From Ruania alkalisoli (lineage in GTDB: Bacteria; Actinomycetota; Actinomycetes; Actinomycetales; Beutenbergiaceae): a DNA stretch of 64,000 bases. Of the stretch, positions 1 to 9,519 are shown in pieces. The stretch is taken from the NCBI RefSeq assembly GCF_014960965.1, contig NZ_CP063169.1, positions 3,443,581 to 3,507,580 of the forward strand, written 5' to 3'. Within the stretch, counting starts at the first letter, position 1. The number at the start of each line of letters is the position of its first letter. The notes beneath the pieces are model-generated. The model ran no database searches and was not told where the DNA came from. It saw only the letters and a program-made list of their open reading frames with translations. The position numbers and the translations under genes were made by a program.

Positions 1-1002
1 CCGGCCACCGTCCAGCTGAACCATCGGGCGCAGGTCGGGCGGGATCACCGGGATGCAGTCGAGCACCATGCCCTGCGGGGAGTTCTTCGTGGTGAGGAAG
101 GCGTTGACGACCTTCAACCGCTTGAGGGCACGAGTCTTGCGCTGGCCCTTCCCGGAACGGATGGTCTCACGCAGCGAATCGGCCTCAGCCTGAAGATCGA
201 AAGACTCGAGGCGCTTCTGAATCGCGCCGGCACCCATCGAACCCTCGAAGTAGTTGCCATAGCGGTCCTGGAGCTGGCGGTAGAGCATCTCGTCACCCTC
301 GAGGTCGGAGACCTTGAGGTTCTTGAAGCGATCCCACACCTGCTCGAGACGGTCCAGCTCAGCGTCAGCACGCTTGCGCAGCTGCGCCATCTCCCGCTCG
401 GCGGAGTCCTTCACCTTGCGACGGGCATCCGCCTTGGCCCCTTCGGCCTCGAGCTCGGCCAGATCGGCCTCGAGGCGCTCGGCCCGCTGCGCGATGTCCA
501 GATCGCGCTTCTTGGTGATCTCATCCTTCTCGAGATCGATCTCGTTCTGCAGACTCGGAAGGTCCTCGTGCCGACCCTCCTGGTCCACCCACGTGATCAT
601 GTGTGCGGCGAAGTAGATCACCTTCTCGAGGTCCTTCGGCGCCAGGTCGAGCAGGTAACCGAGCCGGGACGGCACACCCTTGAAGTACCAGATGTGTGTG
701 ACCGGAGCGGCCAGCTCGATGTGCCCCATCCGCTCACGACGGACCTTGGAACGGGTCACCTCCACGCCGCAGCGCTCGCAGATGATGCCCTTGAAGCGGA
801 CACGCTTGTACTTCCCGCAGTAGCACTCCCAGTCCCGGGTGGGGCCGAAGATCTTCTCGCAGAAGAGGCCGTCCTTCTCGGGCTTGAGGGTGCGGTAGTT
901 GATGGTCTCTGGCTTCTTCACCTCGCCGTGCGACCATGCGCGGACCTCGTCCGCGGTCGCGAGACCGATTCGCAGCTCGTCGAAGACGTTGACGTCGAGC
1001 AA
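1..1002 (-). CDS. rpoC: RNA polymerase beta' subunit, N-terminal part (runs off the left edge)
   Basis: This is the first 334 codons of the DNA-directed RNA polymerase beta' subunit; the rest lies beyond the left edge. The translation contains the N-terminal zinc-ribbon cysteines ([20 protein letters not shown]), the following [18 protein letters not shown] segment and, at the edge, the [10 protein letters not shown] stretch of the double-psi barrel. The start is TTG at 1000-1002 (protein begins [15 protein letters not shown]), preceded by the GAAGGAAG ribosome binding site; there is no ATG in the right place. It lies 97 bp downstream of rpoB in the usual rpoBC arrangement. A charged coiled-coil-like insertion follows the zinc ribbon, as in other actinobacteria. 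Confidence 0.97.
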   Translation of the reverse strand, partial: MLDVNVFDELRIGLATADEVRAWSHGEVKKPETINYRTLKPEKDGLFCEKIFGPTRDWECYCGKYKRVRFKGIICERCGVEVTRSKVRRERMGHIELAAPVTHIWYFKGVPSRLGYLLDLAPKDLEKVIYFAAHMITWVDQEGRHEDLPSLQNEIDLEKDEITKKRDLDIAQRAERLEADLAELEAEGAKADARRKVKDSAEREMAQLRKRADAELDRLEQVWDRFKNLKVSDLEGDEMLYRQLQDRYGNYFEGSMGAGAIQKRLESFDLQAEADSLRETIRSGKGQRKTRALKRLKVVNAFLTTKNSPQGMVLDCIPVIPPDLRPMVQLDGGR

Positions 1003-1099
1003 TTTTCCTACTTCCTTCGGTGGATCACCGTGTGGAACCAATCAAGTCGAGGTCGCGTCCGGTGCGCTGGGCATGGCCCTCACACACCGGACGCGGCGC

Positions 1100-4000
1100 T
1101 CAGATCTCTTCGACGCTGCTCGCGTCGGGGCGACGGGAGAGGTCGATGCCGAGTTCTTCAGCAGCCCGGTAGACCTCCTCGTCGGTGTCGCGCATCTCGA
1201 TGGACGTACCGTCGGAGTTGAGCACCTCCACGTTCAGGCACAAGGACTGCATCTCCTTGATGAGCACCTTGAACGACTCGGGGATGCCCGGCTCGGGGAT
1301 GTTCTCGCCCTTGACGATCGCCTCGTACACCTTGACGCGGCCGGGGACGTCGTCTGACTTGATGGTGAGCAGCTCCTGGAGGGCGTACGCCGCTCCGTAG
1401 GCTTCGAGCGCCCACACCTCCATCTCGCCGAAACGCTGACCACCGAACTGTGCCTTACCACCGAGCGGCTGCTGGGTGATCATCGAGTACGGTCCGGTCG
1501 AGCGAGCGTGGATCTTGTCGTCGACGAGGTGGTGCAGCTTCAGGATGTACATGTAGCCGACGGCGATCGCCGACGGGAACGGCTCGCCGGAGCGGCCATC
1601 GAACAGGCGCGCCTTCCCGGTCGAATCGATCAGGCGGTCACCGTCACGAGTCTCACGGGTGCTCTCGAGCAGCCCCTGGAGCTCCTCTTCGTGCAGACCA
1701 TCGAAGACCGGGGACGCGACCGGCGTGCCGGGCTCGCCCACCAGCGCCTCCGGGCGAAGGTGGCTCGCCCAGTCGGGCAGCTGCCCGTTCTTCGCCTGCT
1801 CGATGCCGACGTCCCAGCCCTGCTTGGCCACCCATCCGAGGTGCGTCTCGAGCACCTGGCCGACGTTCATGCGGCCCGGTACGCCGAGCGGGTTCAGAAT
1901 GATGTCGACCGGGGTTCCGTCCTCGAGGAACGGCATGTCCTCGACGGGCAGGATCTTCGAGATGACACCCTTGTTGCCGTGACGTCCGGCGAGCTTGTCA
2001 CCGTCGGTGATCTTGCGACGCTGGGCGATGTAGACACGGACCAGCTGGTTCACGCCAGGGGGCAGCTCGTCGCCGTCCTCACGGTTGAACTCGCGCACGG
2101 CGATCACCGTCCCGGACTCACCGTGGGGCACCTTCAGCGAGGTGTCGCGGACCTCACGCGCCTTCTCACCGAAGATCGCACGCAGGAGACGCTCCTCCGG
2201 GGTCAGCTCGGTCTCACCCTTCGGAGTGACCTTGCCGACCAGCACGTCGCCGGCGCCAACCTCAGCACCGATCCGGATGATGCCGCGCTCGTCCAGGTCG
2301 GCGAGCACGTCGTCGGAGACGTTCGGGATGTCCCGCGTGATCTCCTCCGGGCCCAGCTTGGTGTCACGGGCGTCGACCTCGTGCTCCTCGATGTGGATCG
2401 AGGAGAGGACGTCGTCCTGCACCAGACGCTGGGAGAGGATGATCGCGTCCTCGAAGTTGTGCCCTTCCCAGGACATGAACGCGACCAGCAGGTTGCGGCC
2501 GAGCGCGAGCTCGCCTTCATCGGTGGCCGGGCCGTCCGCGAGCACAGAACCCGCAGAGATCTTCGCGCCTTCTTCCACGAGAACCCGCTGGTTGTAGCAG
2601 GTGCCCTGGTTGGAGCGGCGGAACTTCGCGACGCGATAGGTCATCGTCGTGCCGTCGTCGTTGGCCACGACCACCGCGTCGGCGGAGACCTCGGTCACGA
2701 CACCGGGCTTGGACGCCACGATCACGTCACCGGCGTCCACTGCGGCACGGCGCTCCATACCGGTTCCGACCAGCGGTGCCTCGGAGCGCACCAGCGGCAC
2801 GGCCTGGCGCTGCATGTTCGCTCCCATGAGGGCACGGTTGGCGTCGTCGTGCTCGAGGAACGGGATCATGGCGGTCGCCACCGACACCATCTGGCGCGCC
2901 GAGACGTCCATGTAGTCGATGTCATCGACCGGCATGTCGATCGCCTCGCCACCACGAAGCCGCACCAGGGCGGTCTCCTCAGCGAAGCGCCCGCTCTCGG
3001 CGATCGGCGCGTTGGCCTGTGCGATGACGTAGCGGTCCTCGTCGTCAGCGGTGAGGTAGTCGACCTGATCGGTCACTGTGCCCTTGACAACCTTGCGGTA
3101 CGGCGTCTCGACGAAACCGAACGGGTTGATGCGCGCGTACGTGGCGAGCGATCCGATGAGGCCAATGTTCGGCCCTTCCGGCGTCTCGATCGGGCACATC
3201 CGACCGTAGTGGGACGGGTGAACGTCCCGGACCTCCATGCCGGCGCGGTCACGGGAGAGACCACCCGGACCGAGCGCGGACAGACGGCGCTTGTGCGTCA
3301 GTCCCGCCAGCGGGTTGTTCTGATCCATGAACTGCGAGAGCTGGCTGGTGCCGAAGAACTCCTTGATGGAGGCCACGACGGGGCGGATGTTGATCAGGGT
3401 CTGCGGCGTGATGGCCTCGACGTCCTGAGTGGTCATCCGCTCGCGCACCACGCGCTCCATCCGGGAGAGCCCGGTGCGCACCTGGTTCTGGATCAGTTCA
3501 CCCACCGCACGGATGCGCCGATTGCCGAAGTGGTCGATGTCGTCGGTCTCGACCCGGAGCTCGATCGGCTCGCCGTGGCGCACGCCTGGAAGCTCAGTCT
3601 CGCCCTTGTGCAGCGCCGCCAGGTACTTGATCGTGGCGGTCACGTCGGTAAGCGAGAGCACCGAGTTCTCCAGCGGGGCGTCCACGCCGAGCTTCTTGTC
3701 GAGCTTGTAGCGCCCCACCTTGGCGAGGTCGTACCGCTTGGAGTTGAAGTAGAAGTTGTCGAGCAGCGCGGTCCCGGCCTCGACGGTCGGCGGCTCACCC
3801 GGACGGATCTTGCGGTAGATGTCCAGCAGCGCCTCGTCCTGGGTGTGCACCGAGTCCTTCTCGAGCGTCTCCAGCACGGTCGGGTAGTCGGCGAACTCCT
3901 CGCGGATCTCGGACTCGGTCATCCCCAGAGCCTTGAGGAAGACTGTCACCGACTGCTTGCGCTTGCGATCCACGCGCACGCCGACGGCGTCACGCTTGTC

Positions 4001-4618
4001 GATCTCGAACTCGAGCCATGCACCACGGGACGGGATCACCTTCGCGGTGAAGATGTCCTTGTCGGAGGTCTTGTCCGGGGTCTGCTCGAAGTAGACACCT
4101 GGGGAACGCACGAGCTGGGACACGACAACGCGCTCGGTGCCGTTGATGATGAAGGTTCCGCGATCGGTCATGAGCGGGAACTCGCCCATGAATACCGTCT
4201 GCGACTTGATCTCACCCGTGGTGTAGTTCACGAACTCGGCCGTGACGAACAGCGGTGCGGAGTAGGTGAAGTCCTTCTCCTTGCACTCCTCGGCCGTGTA
4301 CTTCGGCGGCTCGAAACGGTGGTCGCGGAACGAGAGCGACATCGTGGATCCGAAGTCCTCGATCGGGGAGATCTCGGTGAAGATCTCCTCAAGACCTGAC
4401 GTCGTGGTGACGTCGTTGTTCCCGGAGGTGACCGCAGCCTCGACCCGTGCCTGCCACTTCTCGTTCCCTAGCAGCCAATCGAAGCTGTCGGTCTGCAGAC
4501 CGAGCAGATCGGGTGCTTGGAGCGGCTCGTGAATCCTGGCGAAGGAGACACGGCGAGAGGCAGTACGTTGGGCGATGGCGTCAGCGGTCGGAGCAGAAGG
4601 GGTGCGCGAGGCAGCCAA
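1100..4618 (-). CDS. rpoB: RNA polymerase beta subunit
   Basis: This encodes the beta subunit of RNA polymerase, 1172 residues, the usual actinobacterial length. Visible landmarks are the [19 protein letters not shown]-terminus, the rifampicin-pocket region ([20 protein letters not shown], with normal D, H and R residues, so no obvious resistance change), [17 protein letters not shown] and the C-terminal [20 protein letters not shown] motif. The frame is open upstream to a GTG at 4648, but the likely start is TTG at 4616-4618 ([10 protein letters not shown]-like), because AGGGAAGGA sits 6 bases before it and actinobacterial RpoB proteins begin at this point. It is transcribed from its own promoter upstream and leads into rpoC. 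Confidence 0.97.
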   Translation of the reverse strand: MAASRTPSAPTADAIAQRTASRRVSFARIHEPLQAPDLLGLQTDSFDWLLGNEKWQARVEAAVTSGNNDVTTTSGLEEIFTEISPIEDFGSTMSLSFRDHRFEPPKYTAEECKEKDFTYSAPLFVTAEFVNYTTGEIKSQTVFMGEFPLMTDRGTFIINGTERVVVSQLVRSPGVYFEQTPDKTSDKDIFTAKVIPSRGAWLEFEIDKRDAVGVRVDRKRKQSVTVFLKALGMTESEIREEFADYPTVLETLEKDSVHTQDEALLDIYRKIRPGEPPTVEAGTALLDNFYFNSKRYDLAKVGRYKLDKKLGVDAPLENSVLSLTDVTATIKYLAALHKGETELPGVRHGEPIELRVETDDIDHFGNRRIRAVGELIQNQVRTGLSRMERVVRERMTTQDVEAITPQTLINIRPVVASIKEFFGTSQLSQFMDQNNPLAGLTHKRRLSALGPGGLSRDRAGMEVRDVHPSHYGRMCPIETPEGPNIGLIGSLATYARINPFGFVETPYRKVVKGTVTDQVDYLTADDEDRYVIAQANAPIAESGRFAEETALVRLRGGEAIDMPVDDIDYMDVSARQMVSVATAMIPFLEHDDANRALMGANMQRQAVPLVRSEAPLVGTGMERRAAVDAGDVIVASKPGVVTEVSADAVVVANDDGTTMTYRVAKFRRSNQGTCYNQRVLVEEGAKISAGSVLADGPATDEGELALGRNLLVAFMSWEGHNFEDAIILSQRLVQDDVLSSIHIEEHEVDARDTKLGPEEITRDIPNVSDDVLADLDERGIIRIGAEVGAGDVLVGKVTPKGETELTPEERLLRAIFGEKAREVRDTSLKVPHGESGTVIAVREFNREDGDELPPGVNQLVRVYIAQRRKITDGDKLAGRHGNKGVISKILPVEDMPFLEDGTPVDIILNPLGVPGRMNVGQVLETHLGWVAKQGWDVGIEQAKNGQLPDWASHLRPEALVGEPGTPVASPVFDGLHEEELQGLLESTRETRDGDRLIDSTGKARLFDGRSGEPFPSAIAVGYMYILKLHHLVDDKIHARSTGPYSMITQQPLGGKAQFGGQRFGEMEVWALEAYGAAYALQELLTIKSDDVPGRVKVYEAIVKGENIPEPGIPESFKVLIKEMQSLCLNVEVLNSDGTSIEMRDTDEEVYRAAEELGIDLSRRPDASSVEEI

Positions 4619-4774
4619 GAGGGGTCCTTCCCTACGAATTGTGTGCACACACGCTCACGCCCGCCCGCGCACACCGCTTTCAAACCCCTCGTTCGTTGCC
4701 TCACCGGTAGTCCGGCACGGCAAAGCAGAGGTGCTGCAAGAGGTAGGCTGGGGCAGACGACAGCGCAAAGCGAC

Positions 4775-4803
4775 AGCATACCCGCAGAACGGGTCGCTGT
4801 CCA
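4775..4803 (-). promoter_or_regulatory. Probable housekeeping promoter for rpoBC
   Basis: On the minus strand TGGACA (4798-4803) and TATGCT (4775-4780) are separated by exactly 17 bases, a good match to the sigma-70-type consensus. It would give a roughly 150-nt untranslated leader before the rpoB TTG. The 389-bp gap between rplL and rpoB (4619-5007) holds this promoter and the rplL terminator; I see no gene in it. Confidence 0.6.
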
Positions 4804-4913
4804 GTATCGAGCGATGGGGCGGAGCCCCGAGCCGGATCGCGCGTGATCGCGCGATCCGTGGGCGAACTGCGACCGACGCACCTGGACCTGTTCGAGCCCA
4901 GACGACGAAGAGA

Positions 4914-4936
4914 CCCGCACCGACGAGCGGTGCGGG
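4914..4936 (-). terminator. Stem-loop terminator after rplL
   Basis: CCCGCACC and GGTGCGGG form a perfect 8-bp stem around a 7-base loop, about 70 bp after the rplL stop. In the minus direction it is followed by TCTCTTCGTC, a weak pyrimidine tract typical of high-GC terminators. It separates rplJL from rpoBC. Confidence 0.6.
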
Positions 4937-5007
4937 CCTCCTCGCCTGTGGCTAGTCAGCCGCGTTCTCCGGCGAGCGCTCCGGCCAGAGCCGGCCGCCC
5001 GCGCGGA

Positions 5008-5400
5008 TCACTTGAGGGTGACGGTGGCGCCGGCGCCCTCGAGGGCCTCCTTGGCCTTGTCAGCGGCCTCCTTGTCGACACCCTCGAGCACGGGCTTCGG
5101 GGCGCCGTCGACGAGGTCCTTGGCCTCCTTCAGCCCAAGGCTGGTGAGACCGCGCACCTCCTTGATGACCTGGATCTTCTTGTCGCCGACGCTCTCGAGG
5201 ATGACGTCGAACTCGGTCTTCTCCTCCTCGGCGGCGGCCTCGCCACCACCGGCGGGGGCGCCACCGGCAACGGCGACGGCGGCCGGGGCCGCAGCGGTGA
5301 CCTCGAAGGTCTCCTCGAACTGCTTCACGAACTCGGAGAGCTCGATGAGGGTCAGTTCCTTGAAAGCGTCAATGAGCTCGTCGGTGCTGAGCTTCGCCAT
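5008..5400 (-). CDS. rplL: 50S ribosomal protein L7/L12
   Basis: This is the ribosomal stalk protein L7/L12 (130 aa), present in several copies per ribosome, where it recruits translation factors. The N-terminal dimerisation domain ([20 protein letters not shown]) is followed by an Ala/Gly-rich hinge at about residues 38-60. The C-terminal factor-binding domain carries [20 protein letters not shown] and [19 protein letters not shown]. It lies 83 bp after rplJ, on which the L12 dimers assemble, and precedes a terminator. Confidence 0.98.
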   Translation of the reverse strand: MAKLSTDELIDAFKELTLIELSEFVKQFEETFEVTAAAPAAVAVAGGAPAGGGEAAAEEEKTEFDVILESVGDKKIQVIKEVRGLTSLGLKEAKDLVDGAPKPVLEGVDKEAADKAKEALEGAGATVTLK

Positions 5401-5483
5401 GATCGGCGTTCCTTCCTGTTGTGCCTGCTTGCGCGAGACGCGAGAAGCAGCTGGGGGTGGGTGGTGAGACGAGGTGCAACCGG

Positions 5484-6011
5484 TCAGGCAGCGGCCTCGT
5501 TCGCCTGCTTCTCACGCAGGGCTTCGATGGTGCGAACCGCCTTGGAGGCAGGAGCGTTGAAGACGTAGGCCGCCTGGTGCAGCTTGGCCTTCATCGCACC
5601 CGCGGCCTTGGCCAGGAGCACCTCGCGGGACTCGAGGTCCGCGAGCTTGGTGACGTCCTCGGCGCTGAGTGCGCGCCCGTCGAGCACACCACCCTTGACG
5701 ACGAGGTTCGGATTCGCCTTGGCGAAGTCACGCAGCCCCTTCGCCGCCTCGACCGGATCGCCCTCGACGAAGGCGATGGCCGTGGGTCCGGAGAACTGGC
5801 CGTCGAACGCGTCGACGCCGGCCTCCTTGGCAGCGATGTTGGTGAGCGTGTTCTTCACCACGGCATAGCTGGTGGTCGTGCCGAGCGTCGTGCGCAGCTC
5901 CTGGAGCTGGGCAACGGTGAGCCCGCGGTACTCGGTGAGCACTGCCGCCGAGGACTGGCGGAACTTCTCCGTCAGCTCAGCGACCGCTGCCGCCTTGTCA
6001 GGCCGTGCCAT
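5484..6011 (-). CDS. rplJ: 50S ribosomal protein L10
   Basis: L10 (175 aa) is the base of the ribosomal stalk and binds 23S rRNA and L7/L12. The protein starts [17 protein letters not shown] and contains the family segments [32 protein letters not shown] and [15 protein letters not shown]. The C-terminal helix that holds L12 is at the end. It is the first gene of a short rplJ-rplL unit with its own promoter and a structured leader. In other bacteria such a leader is the target of autogenous control by L10(L12)4; here that is inferred from position and structure. Confidence 0.98.
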   Translation of the reverse strand: MARPDKAAAVAELTEKFRQSSAAVLTEYRGLTVAQLQELRTTLGTTTSYAVVKNTLTNIAAKEAGVDAFDGQFSGPTAIAFVEGDPVEAAKGLRDFAKANPNLVVKGGVLDGRALSAEDVTKLADLESREVLLAKAAGAMKAKLHQAAYVFNAPASKAVRTIEALREKQANEAAA

Positions 6012-6206
6012 GAGCCCTCCCTTCCGTGATGGTCCGCTGTCGTCCGCCGCACATGACGAAGGCCCCGCGCAGGAGCACGGGGCCTGAGCTCACACCACGC
6101 ACGAGGACGCGGATCGATCTGCAGAACACGTTCACCTGCGCTGGCTCCGCTACTGCGGAATTATCCCCGTCTGGTGACGGGCGACCGGCGGTCTGAGGCA
6201 GAGTCC
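6012..6206 (-). promoter_or_regulatory. Untranslated leader of rplJL with an L10-leader-like hairpin
   Basis: About 190 nt lie between the predicted promoter and the rplJ start. The strongest structure is AGGCCCCG/CGGGGCCT (arms at 6060-6067 and 6078-6085, 10-base loop), close to the start codon. Ribosomal protein L10 leaders in many bacteria bind L10 in this position. The match here is by location and one strong stem only; a covariance-model search (L10_leader) would test it. Confidence 0.5.
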
Positions 6207-6236
6207 AGGATAGCCCGTTCTCTGGCCAGTATCCAA
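6207..6236 (-). promoter_or_regulatory. Probable promoter for rplJL
   Basis: On the minus strand TTGGAT (6231-6236) and TATCCT (6207-6212) are 18 bases apart, forming a good -35/-10 pair that points at rplJ. Together with the terminator after rplA this makes rplKA and rplJL separate transcription units. The 367-bp gap 6012-6378 holds only the leader, this promoter and that terminator. Confidence 0.6.
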
Positions 6237-6307
6237 ATCTCCTAGGACGTGACGTCCACCACGCTCCGGCGCGGAGCACGCCTGCGTGCCGGAGCGCCGG
6301 ACGTACG

Positions 6308-6339
6308 ACGGCCCGGTCTGCCATGGCAGACCGGGCCGT
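6308..6339 (-). terminator. Long perfect hairpin after rplA
   Basis: ACGGCCCGGTCTGCC and its exact reverse complement (arms 6308-6322 and 6325-6339) form a stem of up to 15 bp, only 40 bp after the rplA stop codon. It is a probable terminator for secE-nusG-rplKA or rplKA. There is no T-run, as is usual in this GC range. Confidence 0.65.
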
Positions 6340-6378
6340 TCGTGACGAGGCTGACGATGCCTCACGAGAGTCGAAGAC

Positions 6379-7092
6379 TCAGACCGAGGCCTCGGTGAGG
6401 TTACGGGTCTTGGTGGCGTCGAGCGGGATGCCCGGGCCCATCGTGGTGCTCAGCACTGCCTTGGAGATGTAGCGCCCCTTCGAGGAGGACGGCTTGAGTC
6501 GCAGCACCTCGTCCAGCACCGCCGCATAGTTCTCGACGAGCTGGGTCTCGCTGAAGGAAGCCTTACCCACGATGAACTGCAGGTTGGCGTGCTTGTCGAC
6601 CCGGAAGTCCACCTTGCCGCCCTTGATGTCGGTGACGGCCTTGGTCACATCCATCGTCACAGTGCCGGTCTTCGGGTTCGGCATCAGTCCCCGCGGACCG
6701 AGCACGCGGCCGAGGCGGCCGACCTTACCCATGAGGTCCGGGGTCGCGACCGCTGCGTCGAAGTCGGTGTACCCACCGGCCACCTTCTCGATCAGCTCGT
6801 CGCCGCCGACCTCGTCGGCGCCGGCAGCGATCGCCTGCTCGGCACGCTCACCGGTGGCGAAGACGATCACCCGGGCGGTCTTACCGGTTCCGTGCGGCAG
6901 GTTGACCGTGCCGCGGACCATCTGGTCCGCCTTGCGGGGGTCGACACCGAGGCGGAAGACCACCTCAACCGTCTCGTCGAACTTCGAACTCGCGGTCTTC
7001 TTGGCGAGCTGCACCGCCTCCAGGGGCGGGTACACCTCGGCGCGGTCGATCAGCTCGGCCGCCTTACGGTAGTTCTTGCTGCGCGTGGTCAT
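6379..7092 (-). CDS. rplA: 50S ribosomal protein L1
   Basis: L1 (237 aa) binds 23S rRNA at the L1 stalk and in many bacteria also represses its own operon. Family segments visible are [27 protein letters not shown], the [16 protein letters not shown] signature and the C-terminal SSKGRYI and TMGPGIPLD. It follows rplK by about 100 bp in the usual rplKA order. Its length is normal. Confidence 0.98.
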   Translation of the reverse strand: MTTRSKNYRKAAELIDRAEVYPPLEAVQLAKKTASSKFDETVEVVFRLGVDPRKADQMVRGTVNLPHGTGKTARVIVFATGERAEQAIAAGADEVGGDELIEKVAGGYTDFDAAVATPDLMGKVGRLGRVLGPRGLMPNPKTGTVTMDVTKAVTDIKGGKVDFRVDKHANLQFIVGKASFSETQLVENYAAVLDEVLRLKPSSSKGRYISKAVLSTTMGPGIPLDATKTRNLTEASV

Positions 7093-7195
7093 CTGCTTCT
7101 CCTAGTTTTCGAGCAGTCGTGGTGCGGGCCCGCGCGGACCCTTCCACTGCGTTCCGAGGACGATCGTCCCCGGTGGTTGAGGCGATGGGCGAGGG

Positions 7196-7627
7196 TCAGT
7201 CCGAGACCGTGATGCCCATCGAACGAGCGGTACCGGCGATGATCTTCGACGCGGCGTCGATGTCGCGGGCGTTGAGGTCGGCCATCTTCGTCTCGGCGAT
7301 CTCGCGGACCTGAGCCGGCGTCAGCGCACCCACCTTGGCGGTGTGCGGAGTCGAGGAACCCTTGGCGACCCCGGCAGCCTTCTTGATCAGCTCGGCGGCC
7401 GGCGGCGTCTTGGTGATAAACGTGAAGGAACGGTCCTCATAGACCGTGATCTCCACCGGGATCACGTTCCCGCGCTGGGATTCGGTGGCCGCGTTGTAGG
7501 CCTTGCAGAACTCCATGATGTTCACGCCGTGCTGACCGAGCGCGGGGCCGATCGGCGGAGCGGGGTTGGCCGCACCGGCCTGGATCTGGAGCTTGATGAG
7601 GCCGGCGACCTTCTTCTTGGGGGGCAT
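7196..7627 (-). CDS. rplK: 50S ribosomal protein L11
   Basis: L11 (143 aa) sits at the GTPase-associated centre of the 50S subunit. The protein starts [18 protein letters not shown] and contains [19 protein letters not shown] and the C-terminal rRNA-binding part ending in the TARSMGITV signature. The frame stays open upstream to 7789, but that stretch is low-complexity hairpin sequence, and ATG at 7625-7627 matches the family start. L11 leads into rplA. Confidence 0.97.
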   Translation of the reverse strand: MPPKKKVAGLIKLQIQAGAANPAPPIGPALGQHGVNIMEFCKAYNAATESQRGNVIPVEITVYEDRSFTFITKTPPAAELIKKAAGVAKGSSTPHTAKVGALTPAQVREIAETKMADLNARDIDAASKIIAGTARSMGITVSD

Positions 7628-7682
7628 GCGATTTCTCTTTCCGGTGATGGGCCGACGCCGCGGGCGATGACCCGGTTGCAAA

Positions 7683-7853
7683 CCCGAAACTTGCTTCGGG
7701 TTCCGAGGGCGAAGCCCTCGGAAGTCTGTGAGCCTTGCTTCTTTCTGGGGGGGAACACGGGGGGCGAAGCCCCCTGTGCGTGGGGGCACACGGGGGGCGA
7801 AGCCCGAGTGCGCGTGTGTTCTCTTGGGGGTACACGGGGGCGAAGCCCCCGTG
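7683..7853. repeat. Cluster of GAA-loop hairpins between nusG and rplK
   Basis: The 230-bp gap between nusG and rplK (7628-7857) holds a tight array of inverted repeats. Hairpins lie at 7683-7700 (CCCGAA/TTCGGG), 7701-7723 (10-bp stem, GAA loop), 7756-7778 (10-bp stem with one wobble, GAA loop), 7795-7805 (4-bp core, GAA loop) and 7833-7853 (9-bp stem, GAA loop). The last three share the core ACACGGGGGGCGAAGCCC and are spaced about 38 bp apart. On both strands they contain the GCGAAGC core, known to fold as a very stable mini-hairpin. They could attenuate transcription or pause RNA polymerase between nusG and rplK. Confidence 0.8.
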
Positions 7854-7857
7854 CGTT

Positions 7858-8637
7858 TCAGATCTTGGCGACCTGGTTGAACGACAGCTCGACCGGAGTC
7901 TCGCGGCCGAAGATCGAGACGAGCACCTTAAGCTTCTGGCTCTCGGCGTTGATCTCGGAGATCGTGGCGGGCAGCGTGTCGAACGGTCCGTCGGTGACCG
8001 TGACGGACTCGCCGACCGTGAAGTCCACCTGCACAGCCGGTGAGGCGGACTTCCCACCAGCCGGCTGGGCCGCTGGGGTCTTCGCCTCGATGGTGCTCGC
8101 GAGCATGGACATGACCTCGTCCAAGGTCAGCGGAACCGGGGAGTGGGTGTGACCGACGAATCCGGTGACACCGGGGGTGTGGCGGACGGCGCCCCAGGAC
8201 TCGTCCGTGAGATCCATGCGGACGAGGACGTAGCTGGGGACCCGGACGCGGCGCACAACCTTGCGCACCGAGTTCTTGATCTCAACGACCTCTTCCATCG
8301 GTACCTCGACCTGGAAGATGTAGTCCTCCATGTTGAGGGACTGGATCCGGGACTCCAGGTTCGCCTTCACACGGTTCTCATAGCCGGCGTAGGAGTGGAT
8401 GACATACCAGTCGCCCGGCAGCGAGCGCAGCTCGGAGCGGAACGCGGCAACCGGGTCTTCGACCGCCTCGGCGGTCTCCCCCGCGGTGTCGGTGGTCGCA
8501 TCCTCGGCTCCCCCGTCACCGGTCGCGGCGTCGTCGCCGTCGGTGAGATCGACCGAGGTCTCCTCGGTCACGTCACCGGTGGGTTGAGTCTCTTCAGACA
8601 CGTCCTGACCTGCTTCCATGGTTCGTTGATCGTTCAC
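7858..8637 (-). CDS. nusG: Transcription termination/antitermination factor NusG
   Basis: NusG (259 aa) binds RNA polymerase and links it to Rho or to the ribosome. After an acidic, low-complexity N-terminal extension of about 85 residues comes the NGN domain ([21 protein letters not shown], then PMEEVVEIK and [11 protein letters not shown], with [12 protein letters not shown]). The KOW domain follows ([20 protein letters not shown], ending in [10 protein letters not shown]). The likely start is GTG at 8635-8637; an in-frame ATG lies 6 codons later. It follows secE by 34 bp and is followed by the hairpin cluster. Confidence 0.96.
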   Translation of the reverse strand: MNDQRTMEAGQDVSEETQPTGDVTEETSVDLTDGDDAATGDGGAEDATTDTAGETAEAVEDPVAAFRSELRSLPGDWYVIHSYAGYENRVKANLESRIQSLNMEDYIFQVEVPMEEVVEIKNSVRKVVRRVRVPSYVLVRMDLTDESWGAVRHTPGVTGFVGHTHSPVPLTLDEVMSMLASTIEAKTPAAQPAGGKSASPAVQVDFTVGESVTVTDGPFDTLPATISEINAESQKLKVLVSIFGRETPVELSFNQVAKI

Positions 8638-8671
8638 CGCTGTCTCGGGCCCGCGCCGGGCCTGGCGACCC

Positions 8672-9169
8672 TCAGCCGCCGAATGCCCAGAGAACCAGCC
8701 GGCCGAAGCCGAAGTCCAGCACCCCCACGTAGATCATCATCACCACGAGGAAGACGATGACGACACCGATGTAGGTGAACAACTCGTTCCGGGTCGGGGT
8801 GACGACCTTGCGCAGCTCCTGGACGACCTGGCGGACGAATCGAGCAATCCTGGCAAAGATGTTGGGCTCGACCTGCCGAGCAGCCTCGGCCTCCTTGCGG
8901 GACGCTGTCGGACGTCCCTTGGCCTGCCCCTGCGCTCGCACGGAGCGAGCGGCTGCGGCCGGTCGCGCGACGGCACTCGCGGCCTTGGACTCGCTCGTCG
9001 TGTCGGTCTCACCGTCGCCGGATTCATCGCCGGCTTCCGCGTCAGCGGCGCCCTCAGAGTCGTCGACGGCGCCTGGCTCAGTCTCGGGCGCGTCGAACTC
9101 GTCCCGAGGGTCGTCGCCACGACCGACGTCGTCGGGCTCGCCCGAATCGGCGTTGGGAGGAGTGCTCAC
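8672..9169 (-). CDS. secE: Preprotein translocase subunit SecE
   Basis: SecE (165 aa) is the clamp subunit of the SecYEG export channel. The functional part is the last 65 residues: an amphipathic segment ([20 protein letters not shown]), PTRNELFTY and one membrane span ([20 protein letters not shown]). The first 98 or so residues are an Asp/Glu- and then Ala-rich extension with no recognisable domain, longer than in most bacteria. The start is GTG at 9167-9169 with AAGGA ahead of it. It is cotranscribed with nusG, as is common. Confidence 0.95.
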   Translation of the reverse strand: MSTPPNADSGEPDDVGRGDDPRDEFDAPETEPGAVDDSEGAADAEAGDESGDGETDTTSESKAASAVARPAAAARSVRAQGQAKGRPTASRKEAEAARQVEPNIFARIARFVRQVVQELRKVVTPTRNELFTYIGVVIVFLVVMMIYVGVLDFGFGRLVLWAFGG

Positions 9170-9222
9170 GAGGATGTCCTTGGATCGACCGGTCGTTCAG
9201 GTGCCCGGGACGGGCGAGGAAG

Positions 9223-9295
9223 CAGGGCAGGAGGGACTCGAACCCACAACCGCCGGTTTTGGAGACCGGTGCGCTACCAATTGCGCCACTGCCCT
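9223..9295 (-). tRNA. tRNA-Trp (anticodon CCA)
   Basis: The minus strand folds into a full cloverleaf. The acceptor stem AGGGCAG/CTGCCCT pairs perfectly, the anticodon loop reads CTCCAAA with CCA in place, and the T-arm has GTTCGAGTC. The discriminator base is G and the 3' CCA is not encoded. It lies 53 bp before secE, the usual actinobacterial trpT-secE-nusG order. Confidence 0.97.
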
Positions 9296-9519
9296 TCGCA
9301 GATCGGCCCACCCTACTAGTACCCGCCGAGGCGCGAACCAGCGTGGCGGACGTCAACCACCGAAGCGAGTGTACCCGGCCGAGGGCACCGGGTCGAACCG
9401 CCCTCACCATGATCCCCGACACTCGCTGGCGCGCAGAACGCGTGACTTCCTGCCAGGTACGACCTCGCTGGATTCGGGGTGCACGGCGATGACGCAGCTA
9501 TGAGCGGCAGACGGCGAGC

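Noticed and set aside
2820-3400. Rifampicin-resistance change in rpoB
   Set aside because: The [20 protein letters not shown] segment has the usual residues at the common resistance positions.
1508-4399. A 963-codon plus-strand frame opposite rpoB
   Set aside because: It is the antisense shadow of rpoB: His/Asp/Val-rich without any recognisable domain, and RpoB is unmistakable on the other strand.
4619-4648. GTG at 4648 as the start of rpoB
   Set aside because: It would add ten residues not found in the family, and the ribosome site AGGGAAGGA belongs to the TTG at 4616-4618.
7628-7789. A longer rplK starting at 7789
   Set aside because: The added 54 residues come from the hairpin array and L11 proteins start at MPPKKK.
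7683-7853. The hairpin array as a CRISPR or integron element
   Set aside because: Repeats are short, directly self-complementary and separated by variable short gaps with no spacer-like units and no cas or integrase gene nearby.
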